From assembly GCA_029884275.1 (NCBI GenBank), contig JAOUIC010000050.1:1-8405 (forward strand): a DNA stretch of 8,405 nucleotides. The letters run 5' to 3'. The translations under genes and the position numbers were made by a program. The stretch is from Gemmatimonadota bacterium. GTDB taxonomy: Bacteria > Gemmatimonadota > Gemmatimonadetes > Gemmatimonadales > GWC2-71-9. This document shows positions 1 to 6,261 of this stretch, piece by piece. Each line of letters begins with the position of its first letter. The stretch's first letter is position 1. Below the pieces are notes generated by a model. That model made no database searches and was not told where the DNA came from. It saw only the letters and a program-made list of their open reading frames with translations.

Positions 1-1
1 G

Positions 2-49
2 GAGGAGATGAGCGAACCGAGAATGCTGGTGCTCAACCTGGCGGTGTGA
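2..49 (+). CDS. Probable 3' end of an upstream gene (partial)
   Basis: One plus-strand frame is open from the window edge to a TGA at 47-49 and would encode a C-terminus ending in RMLVLNLAV. It stops 21 bp before the stop codon of the convergent peroxiredoxin gene, a normal spacing for two convergent genes. The same frame also contains an ATG at 8-10 just after GGAGGAG, so the segment could instead be a 13-codon mini-ORF. The tail of a longer gene is more likely. Nothing in so few residues allows a function to be assigned. Confidence 0.4.
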   Translation, partial: EEMSEPRMLVLNLAV

Positions 50-70
50 CGACGGCTCACCCGGCGCCGA

Positions 71-529
71 TCAGCCGAGCTTCCCGATTTCGGCGAGCAG
101 TTCGCTGTTGTCCCGCATCTGACCCGTGGTTGCCTCGGCGAAGGTCCAGCGCACCACGCCGTTCCGGTCGATCAGCACATAGGCGCGGTTGGAGTGGAAC
201 TTGTCCTCCAGCAGTGTTCCGTAGACCCGCGACACCTCCCGCTTGAAGTCGCTGAGGAGATCAACCCCGATCTTCTCCCTGGCCTTGAATGCCTTGAGCG
301 TCGGCACCGAGTCCACGCTGATCGGCAGCACCACCGTGCCGGTTCCCTGGAACCGGGCGTAGTCCTCGGTGAATGCGCACAGCTCGGCGGTGCAGACGCC
401 GGTGAAGGCGAGCGGGAAGAAGGCCAGCAGCACGTGCTTCCCCCGGAGCGACGAGAGCGTGACGTCGGACCCCGAGGTTGAGGCGAGGGTGAAGTCGGGC
501 GCGGGGGCGCCAACCGCCGGCATCGTCAT
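71..529 (-). CDS. AhpE/BCP-type peroxiredoxin (thiol peroxidase)
   Basis: A 152-residue thioredoxin-fold peroxidase expected to reduce H2O2 and organic hydroperoxides in the cytoplasm. The sequence shows the peroxidatic motif P39-LAF-T43-GV-C46 within FFPLAFTGVC, which closely resembles mycobacterial AhpE. R115 in SNRAYVLIDRNG sits where the family's conserved active-site arginine lies. A second cysteine, C51, is five residues after C46, the spacing of the resolving cysteine in PrxQ/BCP enzymes, so an atypical 2-Cys cycle is possible (inference). The length matches AhpE and BCP. The frame stays open further upstream, but the ATG at 529-527 is preferred: it gives the family-like start MTMPAVGAPAPDF, lies 5 bp after the SOD stop codon, and has a GGAG 10 nt upstream. 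A second ATG six bases downstream is the alternative. It is co-transcribed with, and probably translationally coupled to, the superoxide dismutase gene. Confidence 0.93.
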   Translation of the reverse strand: MTMPAVGAPAPDFTLASTSGSDVTLSSLRGKHVLLAFFPLAFTGVCTAELCAFTEDYARFQGTGTVVLPISVDSVPTLKAFKAREKIGVDLLSDFKREVSRVYGTLLEDKFHSNRAYVLIDRNGVVRWTFAEATTGQMRDNSELLAEIGKLG

Positions 530-534
530 GAGGG

Positions 535-1140
535 TCAGGCTCCGTACCGGCGGCCGACGTCGGTCCAGTTCACCAGGTTCCACCACGCGGCGACGTAGTC
601 CGGGCGGCGGTTCTGGTACTTGAGATAGTAGGCGTGTTCCCACACATCGCAGCCGAGCAGCGGGACCTTCCCTTCCATCACCGGGCTGTCCTGGTTTGCG
701 GTGCTGTAGACCTCGATCGAGCCGTCCTTCTTCCTGGCCAGCCAGCCCCAGCCACTCCCGAAGCGGGTGGTGCAGGCCCTGGTGAACGCCTCCTTGAACT
801 GGGCGACGCCACCGAAGGTCTTGTTGATTGCGTCCGCCAGTTTGCCCTGCGGCTCGCTGGCGCCACCCGGCGCCATGATCTCCCAGAACAGGGTGTGGTT
901 GTGGTGCCCGCCGCCGTTGTTCCGGACCGCCGTGCGGATGGCCTCGGGCACCGCATCGAGATTCGCGATCAGCTGATCCAGTGACCTGGCCTGGAGATCG
1001 GCGTGCGGCTCGAGCGCGGCGTTGAGGTTGTTGACGTAGGCGGCGTGGTGCTTGTCGTGATGGATCCGCATCGTCTGCTCGTCGATGTGCGGTTCCAGGG
1101 CGGTGTAGTCGTACGGCAGGGGCGGCAGGGTGTGAGCCAT
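535..1140 (-). CDS. sodA: Superoxide dismutase, Mn type
   Basis: A 201-residue Fe/Mn-family superoxide dismutase that converts superoxide to O2 and H2O2, cytoplasmic since no signal peptide is visible. The N-terminus (HTLPPLPYDYTALEPHID) and the C-terminal signature DVWEHAYY align well with E. coli SodA. The four metal ligands are visible as H27, H82, D165 and H169. Mn preference is suggested by the glycines at 76-78 before H82 and by Q150 in STANQDSP, where Mn enzymes carry the active-site glutamine that Fe enzymes place near residue 70. Metal use cannot be proven from sequence, and cambialistic enzymes exist. The start at 1140 has GGAG 6 nt upstream. It is the first gene of a two-gene operon with the peroxiredoxin, which pairs superoxide removal with removal of the H2O2 formed. 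Confidence 0.97.
   Translation of the reverse strand: MAHTLPPLPYDYTALEPHIDEQTMRIHHDKHHAAYVNNLNAALEPHADLQARSLDQLIANLDAVPEAIRTAVRNNGGGHHNHTLFWEIMAPGGASEPQGKLADAINKTFGGVAQFKEAFTRACTTRFGSGWGWLARKKDGSIEVYSTANQDSPVMEGKVPLLGCDVWEHAYYLKYQNRRPDYVAAWWNLVNWTDVGRRYGA
540..543 (-). promoter_or_regulatory. Shine-Dalgarno of the peroxiredoxin, inside the SOD 3' end
   Basis: On the minus strand GGAG lies 10 nt before the ATG at 529, within the last codons of the SOD gene. It fixes the peroxiredoxin start at 529 rather than at the far upstream ATG of the open frame, which would lie deep inside the SOD coding sequence. Confidence 0.55.
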
Positions 1141-1171
1141 GGCGCGCTCCGGGATGGCGGTGAATCGAGAG

Positions 1172-1189
1172 GCCGGGAGAACCCCCGGC
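1172..1189 (-). other. Small hairpin in the predicted sod leader RNA
   Basis: GCCGGG at 1172-1177 and CCCGGC at 1184-1189 form a 6-bp stem with a 6-nt loop. It falls between the predicted transcription start (about 1194, minus strand) and the SOD ribosome site, so it would be in the 5' leader. It could be chance in GC-rich DNA. No regulatory role can be claimed. Confidence 0.25.
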
Positions 1190-1200
1190 TAGGAGGTCGC

Positions 1201-1229
1201 AATATGCCCGGAGGCACCAGCCGGGTCAA
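1201..1229 (-). promoter_or_regulatory. Sigma70-like promoter of the sod-peroxiredoxin operon
   Basis: Read on the minus strand, TTGACC (1229-1224, five of six matches to the -35 consensus) is separated by exactly 17 nt from CATATT (1206-1201, four of six matches to TATAAT). Transcription would start near 1194, about 54 nt upstream of the SOD start codon. Position, orientation and spacing all fit, but it is a consensus match only. Confidence 0.5.
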
Positions 1230-1396
1230 CGCATGAGCCCGCGATGCCGCGGCCGGCTCGGGCAAGCTGAATCGGGCCTCACCACCGTTTCATCATCCCT
1301 AACTGGGTGGCTCTCGATATTAGCACCGCGCCCGGGTGCGTCGCCTGGCCGGTGGTCGGTTCCGCCGGTCGCCGCAGCAACGGGCAAGTGGAGAAG

Positions 1397-1403
1397 AGGA
1401 GGG
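1397..1403 (+). promoter_or_regulatory. Strong Shine-Dalgarno, first EEP lipoprotein
   Basis: AGGAGGG lies 4 nt before the ATG at 1408. It selects that start over the earlier in-frame ATG at 1336, which would add 24 arginine-rich residues in front of the lipoprotein signal peptide. Confidence 0.8.
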
Positions 1404-1407
1404 CCAA

Positions 1408-2508
1408 ATGAAGATTCTTTCCCGCTTCGTCTCGATCGGCGCTGCCCTGCTGGCCTTGGGCTGCGCCGCGGACGAGGCACAGGCTCCCACCACCGCCGGC
1501 AGTTCGTCGAACGCCAAGGGCGATGAAGCCGAGCGGCTGGTGGTCATGGCGCAGAACTTTTATGTCGGAGCGGATGTGGACGCGATCCTCGCGGCACTGC
1601 TCGGCGGCGGAGATCTCGCCACGGTGCTGACCGAGCAGGTGCAAGTGCTGCAGAATACCGACTTCCACCGTCGGGCCGGCGCCTTGGCCGATATCCTGAC
1701 CAAAGACCGTCCGCACGCGGTGGGGCTGATGGAGGTCTCGACTATCGTGATCAACATCCCCGCACTGGGACTGAACTACCAGATCGACTTCCTGCCGGTG
1801 CTGATGGACACCCTAACCGCCCGCGGCCTGCCGTATGCCGTCGCCGGCCAGGTCACCAACTTTACGGTGACGCCGTCGCTGCCAGTCCCCGGGACACTTT
1901 CGCTGACCGACAAGGACGTCATGTTGGTTGACATTTCCCGCGCGACGGTCGCCGGGCCGGTCACGGCCAAGAAGTTCGTCTACAATCTGGGCAACATCGC
2001 CCCGGGCGTGACGCTCAAGCGTGGCTTCGTCATGGCGCCGCTCCTGGTGGACGAGGAAGTCTACCTCGTCGCGACCACGCACCTCGAGGACGATCTCGGC
2101 CCGAACGACCTGAGCACCCTCCGGTACGCCCAGATGTCGGAGATAGTGGCGTATGCGGACGGCTATGGCGTGCCGCGGGCCGTCATCATGGGCGACCTGA
2201 ACGACGTCGAGGGCTCGCTCATGTACAACGTTGCGACCGGAGGCGGGTTCGCCGATCTCTGGACGACACTCCGCCCAGGCACGACTGGCTACACCTGCTG
2301 CCAGTTCTCCGACCTGTCGAATCCGCGGCAGGACATGAATCAGCGGATTGACTTCATCTTCGCGCGCGGGTTCGAGGGTCCACCCGGCCGGGCCATGGGG
2401 ATGATTGACCGGGTGAGCTACAACCCCTCGGACAAGTTCCCCGGACCGTCCTATCCGATCTGGCTGTCCGACCACGCGGGGTTGCTGGGAACCCTGCTGA
2501 TGCCGTGA
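1408..2508 (+). CDS. Lipoprotein, endonuclease/exonuclease/phosphatase (EEP) family, copy 1
   Basis: A 366-residue predicted lipoprotein. Residues 1-18 form a short lysine/arginine-hydrophobic signal peptide ending in a lipobox (ALG-C19). The residue after Cys is Ala, not Asp, so outer-membrane sorting is likely if the cell is Gram-negative. A Ser/Ala/Thr-rich linker follows to about residue 42. Residues 45-364 form an EEP (DNase I-like) domain: N50 in MAQNFYVGAD, metal-binding E109 in GLMEVS, H225 in TTHL, D263 and N265 in MGDLND, R313/D315 in QRIDF, and the general-base pair D355-H356 in LSDHAG. All catalytic positions are present, so the enzyme should be an active Mg-dependent phosphoesterase, with DNA, RNA, phospholipid or another phosphate ester as substrate. 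M108 replaces the usual Gln of LQEV. A twin cysteine, C297-C298, precedes SDLSNPR. A tandem paralogue follows 183 bp downstream. Confidence 0.88.
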   Translation: MKILSRFVSIGAALLALGCAADEAQAPTTAGSSSNAKGDEAERLVVMAQNFYVGADVDAILAALLGGGDLATVLTEQVQVLQNTDFHRRAGALADILTKDRPHAVGLMEVSTIVINIPALGLNYQIDFLPVLMDTLTARGLPYAVAGQVTNFTVTPSLPVPGTLSLTDKDVMLVDISRATVAGPVTAKKFVYNLGNIAPGVTLKRGFVMAPLLVDEEVYLVATTHLEDDLGPNDLSTLRYAQMSEIVAYADGYGVPRAVIMGDLNDVEGSLMYNVATGGGFADLWTTLRPGTTGYTCCQFSDLSNPRQDMNQRIDFIFARGFEGPPGRAMGMIDRVSYNPSDKFPGPSYPIWLSDHAGLLGTLLMP

Positions 2509-2532
2509 CGAGCTGACCTCGCAGCGACCCGC

Positions 2533-2558
2533 AGGGCCCGGGGGCTTCCCCGGGCCTT
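2533..2558 (+). terminator. GC-rich hairpin after EEP copy 1
   Basis: A perfect 9-bp stem, GGCCCGGGG (2535-2543) and CCCCGGGCC (2548-2556), has a GCTT loop and is extended by one G-U and one A-U pair. It begins 24 bp after the stop codon of the first EEP gene. There is no clear T-tract (TTGCTCGTTG follows), so intrinsic termination is plausible rather than certain. Confidence 0.6.
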
Positions 2559-2680
2559 GCTCGTTGCAGGACATGGGGATACATCCTCCTGAAGCAACTC
2601 GGGACAGCTCGCTTGACCGTCGCTTAACCCGGTGGCCCGAGGTTCTCGCCGTGACGCGGCACTGGGCCGCGCTCAACCAC

Positions 2681-2689
2681 GAGGAGGAG
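2681..2689 (+). promoter_or_regulatory. Strong Shine-Dalgarno, second EEP lipoprotein
   Basis: GAGGAGGAG ends 2 nt before the ATG at 2692; its GGAGG core lies at a workable distance. It supports this start, directly ahead of a lipoprotein signal peptide, over the in-frame ATG at 2632. Confidence 0.75.
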
Positions 2690-2691
2690 AT

Positions 2692-3798
2692 ATGAAGCGG
2701 ACAGGAGCATTCGCGCTTTTCGGACTCACCGTGCTCGCCATGGGGTGCGGGGTTGGGGATGTTAGCGACATCGGCACCCCAGACGACAGTGCCGGGTTTG
2801 TCCGCGGCGGCGGAGCCGGCCAGGCCATCTTCATGAGCCGCAATCTGTATGTCGGCGCCGACGTGGACGCGGTCATCGCGGCGCTGGCCTCCCCGAATCC
2901 CTCCGATGACCTCCCAGCCCTCATCGCCGCGGTGAATGAGGTCAACGCCACCGACTGGCCGACGCGGGCCCGGGCCCTGGCGGCGGAGATCGCACGGGAA
3001 CGTCCCCACGCGGTGGGGCTGCAGGAGGTGTCCAACCTGGACCTGGTCATTCCCCCGCTCGGCGTGAACTACCACGCCGACTTCCTGGCCGATCTGCTGA
3101 CCGAACTCGCTGCGCTGGACCTCAACTACGCCGTGGCGGCCCAGGTCCAGAACACCGTCGCCCAGCCCTTCCCGGGAGTGAGCCTGGTGGATCGTGACGT
3201 GATCCTGGTTGACGCCGACCGCGTCACCGTCAACGGCGCACCATTCGGCAAGAACTTCATCTACAACATCGGCCAGGTCGCGCCTGGCGTCACCATCGTG
3301 CGCGGCTTCGTCCGGATTGACGCCACCATCAATGGCGGTGACTGGACCATCATCAACACCCACCTCGAATCGGGAGGCGGCTCGGCTCTCCGCCAGCTGC
3401 GCGCGGCGCAGATGACGGAACTGGTCGCCTACCTGCCCCCCTCTGGACCAGTGGCCGTGCTGGGCGACCTCAACGACACACCCGGCTCCCTCATGTATCA
3501 GGTCGCCGCGGGCGCCGGCCTCACCGACGCGTGGGCCGCGATCCATCCCGGCGAGCCTGGCCTGAGCTGCTGCCACGCGTCGGATCTGTCGAACCCGCGG
3601 TCCGACATGCACTCCCGGATCGACTACGTGCTGGTTCGCGGAACGGCACCCGGTGACGATGGCGAGTTCGGCAGGATCCGGCTGCTGGGGATCCGCCAAT
3701 CGGAGCGGCTCGACGGTCCGATCCATCCCATCTGGCCCAGCGATCACGCGGGACTCGCCGCCACCCTGCGGGCGCCGGTCGCCACGGCCCTGAAGTAG
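2692..3798 (+). CDS. Lipoprotein, endonuclease/exonuclease/phosphatase (EEP) family, copy 2
   Basis: A 368-residue paralogue of the preceding gene. The signal peptide (KR-hydrophobic) ends in lipobox AMG-C19 with Gly after Cys. A Gly/Asp-rich linker runs to about residue 45, then the EEP domain follows with N51, E112 in the canonical GLQEVS, H224 in NTHLES, D259 and N261 in LGDLND, R309/D311 in SRIDY, and D351-H352 in PSDHAG. All catalytic positions are intact. The two copies share long blocks (YVGADVDA, RPHAVGL, APGV with RGFV, GSLMY, SDLSNPR, PIW-SDHAGL) and by eye about half of the residues in the domain. Both carry the twin Cys (C293-C294 here). The signal and linker differ, so only the domain is under common constraint. 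It has its own SD and downstream hairpin. It is probably an envelope-anchored nuclease or phosphodiesterase; substrate unknown. Confidence 0.88.
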   Translation: MKRTGAFALFGLTVLAMGCGVGDVSDIGTPDDSAGFVRGGGAGQAIFMSRNLYVGADVDAVIAALASPNPSDDLPALIAAVNEVNATDWPTRARALAAEIARERPHAVGLQEVSNLDLVIPPLGVNYHADFLADLLTELAALDLNYAVAAQVQNTVAQPFPGVSLVDRDVILVDADRVTVNGAPFGKNFIYNIGQVAPGVTIVRGFVRIDATINGGDWTIINTHLESGGGSALRQLRAAQMTELVAYLPPSGPVAVLGDLNDTPGSLMYQVAAGAGLTDAWAAIHPGEPGLSCCHASDLSNPRSDMHSRIDYVLVRGTAPGDDGEFGRIRLLGIRQSERLDGPIHPIWPSDHAGLAATLRAPVATALK

Positions 3799-3821
3799 GG
3801 GCCTCGATCGGCCTCGCTTCG

Positions 3822-3853
3822 CCGGCCCCTCCCGCAGTCCGGGGAGGGGCCGG
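3822..3853 (+). terminator. GC-rich hairpin after EEP copy 2
   Basis: A perfect 12-bp stem, CCGGCCCCTCCC (3822-3833) and GGGAGGGGCCGG (3842-3853), has an 8-nt loop and starts 23 bp after the stop codon. TCCCGTTCC follows, with no real T-tract. It matches in style and distance the hairpin behind the first EEP gene. Confidence 0.65.
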
Positions 3854-3921
3854 TCCCGTTCCGCCCCCCGCCGGCCGGCCGACTCACCCCGCCCTTGTGA
3901 ACCAGGCCGGCCTCCCGCAAG

Positions 3922-4968
3922 ATGCGGGGCATGCGCATCGCGGTGGTGTTCGACACCCCCTACGAGGGGTGGACGCCGGAGGATCATGCCGCCCGGATGG
4001 CCAAGGAGGTCGCCAACTGGAAGCGTGACGAGCCGGAGATGGAGTACCAGATCGGCCACGCGCTTCTCAAGCGCGGCCATGAGGTGCTGCTGGCGGGCAT
4101 CCGGCGCGACATCGGGGAGGTCCTGCCGCTCCTCGCGGAGTGGAAGCCCGACCTCGTGGTCAATGGCGCGGAGTCCTACCGCGGCCTGGCCGAGCTGGAT
4201 TACCTCGTCCCCGCGGTGCTCGAGGCCGAGGGATATCGCTACACCGGCTCACCACCGCTGGCGCTGCTGGTCACCCGCAACAAGGCGATGAGCAAGAAGG
4301 TGCTGGCCTACCATGACATCCGCGTCCCGGGGTTCGTCACCTACCGGCTGACCGAGTCCGTCCGGTCGGCCCCGGAAGTCGCCTTCCCGCTGATCGTGAA
4401 ACCGCTCCAGGCCGATGCCTCGGCCGGGATCGCGATCGCCTCGGTGGTGCAGGATCGGGAGGCGCTGGCCGAGCGGGTGGACTTTGTGCACGAGCGGTTC
4501 AACCAGCCCGCCATCGCGGAGGAGTTCATCGAGGGCCGTGAACTGTATGCCAGCGTGGTCGGCAACGACGACCGGCTGGAGATTCTGCCGCTGACCGAGA
4601 TGGTGTTCGACCCGGAGAAGACCAAGCCGGAAGAGCGGATCGCGACCCAGTACGCCAAGTGGGACGAGCCCTACCGGGAGCGGCGCGGTATCCGGAATCA
4701 GTTCGCCCGGCGGATCTCGAAAGCGGCCCGAGCCATGATCGAGGAGACGGCGCGCACCGCCTACCGGGCGCTCTGGCTCCGGGACTACGCCCGCCTCGAC
4801 ATCCGGCTCACCGCGAAGGGGGAGGTCTGGTTCATCGAAGCCAACGCCAACCCGTTCATCAGCTACGGACACGACGTGGCCAGTGCCGCGGTCAAGGCCG
4901 GCATGAACTACTACGCCTTCATCCAGCGGATCGTGGACGAGGCTATGGCGCGGTATGAGCGGGCATAG
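3922..4968 (+). CDS. ATP-grasp ligase related to D-alanine--D-alanine ligase
   Basis: A 348-residue cytoplasmic ATP-grasp enzyme, expected to form a carboxylate-amine (peptide-like) bond through an acyl phosphate. The N-terminal domain (4-115) starts MRIAVVFDTPYEGW and carries NGAESYRGLAELDYLVPAVLE where true Ddl has its HG..GEDG..QG segment. K121/K124 in the RNKAMSKKVL stretch, K160 in FPLIVKP, the ADASAGI loop (164-170) and EEFIEGREL (200-208) form the nucleotide site. D293 (ARLDIR), E306 and N308 (IEANANP) match the Mg ligands of E. coli DdlB, with the same 13- and 2-residue spacings. Without the Ddl substrate motif and without peptidoglycan-synthesis neighbours, it is probably not the housekeeping Ddl. 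The start could be 3922 or the ATG at 3931; neither has a good SD, and 3931 gives the more family-like N-terminus. The 3' end overlaps the next gene by 14 bp. Substrate unknown. Confidence 0.85.
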   Translation: MRGMRIAVVFDTPYEGWTPEDHAARMAKEVANWKRDEPEMEYQIGHALLKRGHEVLLAGIRRDIGEVLPLLAEWKPDLVVNGAESYRGLAELDYLVPAVLEAEGYRYTGSPPLALLVTRNKAMSKKVLAYHDIRVPGFVTYRLTESVRSAPEVAFPLIVKPLQADASAGIAIASVVQDREALAERVDFVHERFNQPAIAEEFIEGRELYASVVGNDDRLEILPLTEMVFDPEKTKPEERIATQYAKWDEPYRERRGIRNQFARRISKAARAMIEETARTAYRALWLRDYARLDIRLTAKGEVWFIEANANPFISYGHDVASAAVKAGMNYYAFIQRIVDEAMARYERA

Positions 4969-5953
4969 GCGGCGAGAACTGCCGCGGCCGGAGCTGCGCT
5001 GCGTGTGCGGCCACGAACTCAAGCGGTACTGGAGCTATTGCCCGCGCTGCAGCCGGTCACAGACCTGGCGCGACAGCGGGCGCATCACGGGGGCCGAGTG
5101 CTACAGCTGCGGCTGGATCGTCTCGGACAAGTTCAGCTGGTGTCCCTGGTGCGGCGCCGACATCTACGAGGAGGGATTCTCCAGCGAAGATCCACTCAGC
5201 GCGCCGAAGGGCTTCCGGAAGGACGCCCGGTGCGACGCCGGCTGCGGTGGTGGGGTGCAGTACCCCATGCCGTACTGCCCCTGGTGCGGCGGGATGCAGT
5301 CCTGGAACGAGGACCGCCTGTTCGAGGGCAACTGCCCCCACTGCGCCCGCGGGGTGGACGACTGGATGAACAGCTGCCCCTGGTGCGGCCGAGACGCCAC
5401 CGGGAGGGACCTCATTCCGCGCGCCCTCCGGCGGGTGCGCCGCCTGCTGCTGGTGAGCCGGGTCGGGGACTGGGGCTACCGGCTTCTGCTCAGGCCGGGG
5501 ATCTCGGGCGTCGATCCCCGCTATCCCAAGATCGTCGAGATCGAGCAACGCTACGTCACCGGCATCCGCCGGCGCGACGAGATTCCCTGGCCCATGCTCG
5601 TCGGGCTCATCACCCACGAGCTGGGACACAGCTTCCTCTACCACCACTGGCACTGGACCAGTTCCAAAGCCTTCCGGCGCGCCTTCGGAGAAGTGAACAA
5701 GGCCTACCGCGGGCTGGACGACACCTGGGTCTACTTCCAGCGGCGCCGCGTGGCGATCGCGCCGACCGACCATGTCTCCGCCTACGCCGCTCGGCACCCG
5801 CAGGAGGACTTCGCCGAGACCTTTCGCTTCTACGTCACCCGGCGGGGGAGACTCCGCGAGCTGTTCGCGGAATTCGGCCGCAAGCGGAAGGGAGTGGTGG
5901 TGTACGAGAAGTTCCTCGTGCTCCATGATTATCTCCGGTCGCTGCGTGGGTAG
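4955..5953 (+). CDS. Zinc-ribbon array fused to an HELGH zinc metallopeptidase domain
   Basis: A 332-residue protein without signal peptide or membrane segment. Residues 16-144 hold eight cysteine pairs (16/18, 29/32, 49/52, 63/66, 93/97, 108/111, 127/130, 141/144), mostly in CPWCG-type knuckles, enough for four zinc ribbons. A basic segment (152-180) leads to a metallopeptidase domain: H221-E-L-G-H225 provides two zinc ligands and the catalytic Glu, and HPQEDFAETF (281-290) supplies a likely third ligand (D285 or E288). The SAYAARHPQEDFAE context resembles the putative zinc-binding metallopeptidase family (Peptidase_Mx in Pfam), which also starts with zinc ribbons; this assignment is from memory. 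The ATG at 4955 lies inside the ligase gene, whose stop is at 4966-4968, with only a weak GAGG upstream, so translational coupling is likely. A role in processing the ligase product, or a protein bearing it, is inference. Confidence 0.82.
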   Translation: MSGHRRRELPRPELRCVCGHELKRYWSYCPRCSRSQTWRDSGRITGAECYSCGWIVSDKFSWCPWCGADIYEEGFSSEDPLSAPKGFRKDARCDAGCGGGVQYPMPYCPWCGGMQSWNEDRLFEGNCPHCARGVDDWMNSCPWCGRDATGRDLIPRALRRVRRLLLVSRVGDWGYRLLLRPGISGVDPRYPKIVEIEQRYVTGIRRRDEIPWPMLVGLITHELGHSFLYHHWHWTSSKAFRRAFGEVNKAYRGLDDTWVYFQRRRVAIAPTDHVSAYAARHPQEDFAETFRFYVTRRGRLRELFAEFGRKRKGVVVYEKFLVLHDYLRSLRG

Positions 5954-6187
5954 GCGACGACCAAGCGCCCCTCGGGAGCGCGGAAGCGCGACCCGGGCGC
6001 GCGGGAGTGGCGATGGGGCGCAGGGCGGGCCTCCGCGCCGGCCCACAGCCTGTGACAGAACCGTGACCGCTGCTCCGGGCCCATGGGGTTGCGCCGGATG
6101 GGGCCCGCCGGTTATTGTTCTCGCCAGATGACATAGCCCTTCGGGGCCCCGGATGCGGTCGCCGGGTGATGCCAGACCGAGTCAGGG

Positions 6188-6216
6188 CGCTCGATTCCAA
6201 CGGAATCGGGCGTTTT
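6188..6216 (+). terminator. Rho-independent terminator, plus strand
   Basis: CGCTCGATTCC (6188-6198) pairs with GGAATCGGGCG (6202-6212) through 11 consecutive pairs including one G-U, closed by an AAC loop and followed directly by TTTT (6213-6216). It would end plus-strand transcripts of the ligase/metallopeptidase operon, although it lies about 235 bp after that stop codon. The opposite strand has no T-tract, so it should work in one direction only. Confidence 0.6.
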
Positions 6217-6257
6217 GTGCATGTAGGGGCCGCATGAATGCGGCCCCTACATGCACA
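6216..6257. repeat. Perfect 20-bp-arm palindrome (REP/MITE-like)
   Basis: The arm at 6216-6235 (core GTGCATGTAGGGGCCGCAT) is the exact reverse complement of 6238-6257, separated by only GA. It lies immediately after the T-tract of the plus-strand terminator and 10 bp from the end of the ATPase gene. Perfect arms of this length are not expected by chance, and GTAGGGGC/GCCCCTAC-type palindromes are familiar as dispersed intergenic repeats in some environmental bacteria. On RNA it would form a very stable hairpin that could protect or end the ATPase transcript. No transposase or target duplication was seen. Confidence 0.75.
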
Positions 6258-6261
6258 TACA

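Noticed and set aside
1316..1321. GATATT as a possible -10 for the first EEP gene
   Set aside because: The correctly spaced -35 region is TCATCC, a poor match; too weak to call.
2613..2618. TTGACC as a possible -35 for the second EEP gene
   Set aside because: No acceptable -10 lies 16-18 nt downstream (the region is CCCGAG-like), so no promoter is claimed.
1813..4080. A 755-codon open frame on the minus strand, antisense to both EEP genes and the start of the ligase gene
   Set aside because: It is Arg/Gly/His-rich with no recognisable motif, crosses two hairpins, and lies opposite genes with full catalytic motifs, signal peptides and ribosome sites. Long antisense frames are expected from codon-position bias in GC-rich DNA.
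5057..6046. Long minus-strand open frame antisense to the zinc-ribbon metallopeptidase
   Set aside because: Pro/Ala/Gly/Arg-rich with no motif, while the plus strand carries eight Cys pairs and HELGH.
6089..6118. TTGCGC / TATTGT pair resembling a plus-strand promoter
   Set aside because: It points into the terminator and the convergent ATPase gene, with no plus-strand gene or RNA structure to serve.
6216..6257. Palindrome as a CRISPR repeat or attachment site
   Set aside because: There is no regularly spaced array and no integrase; a single palindrome plus one partial arm fits a dispersed repeat better.
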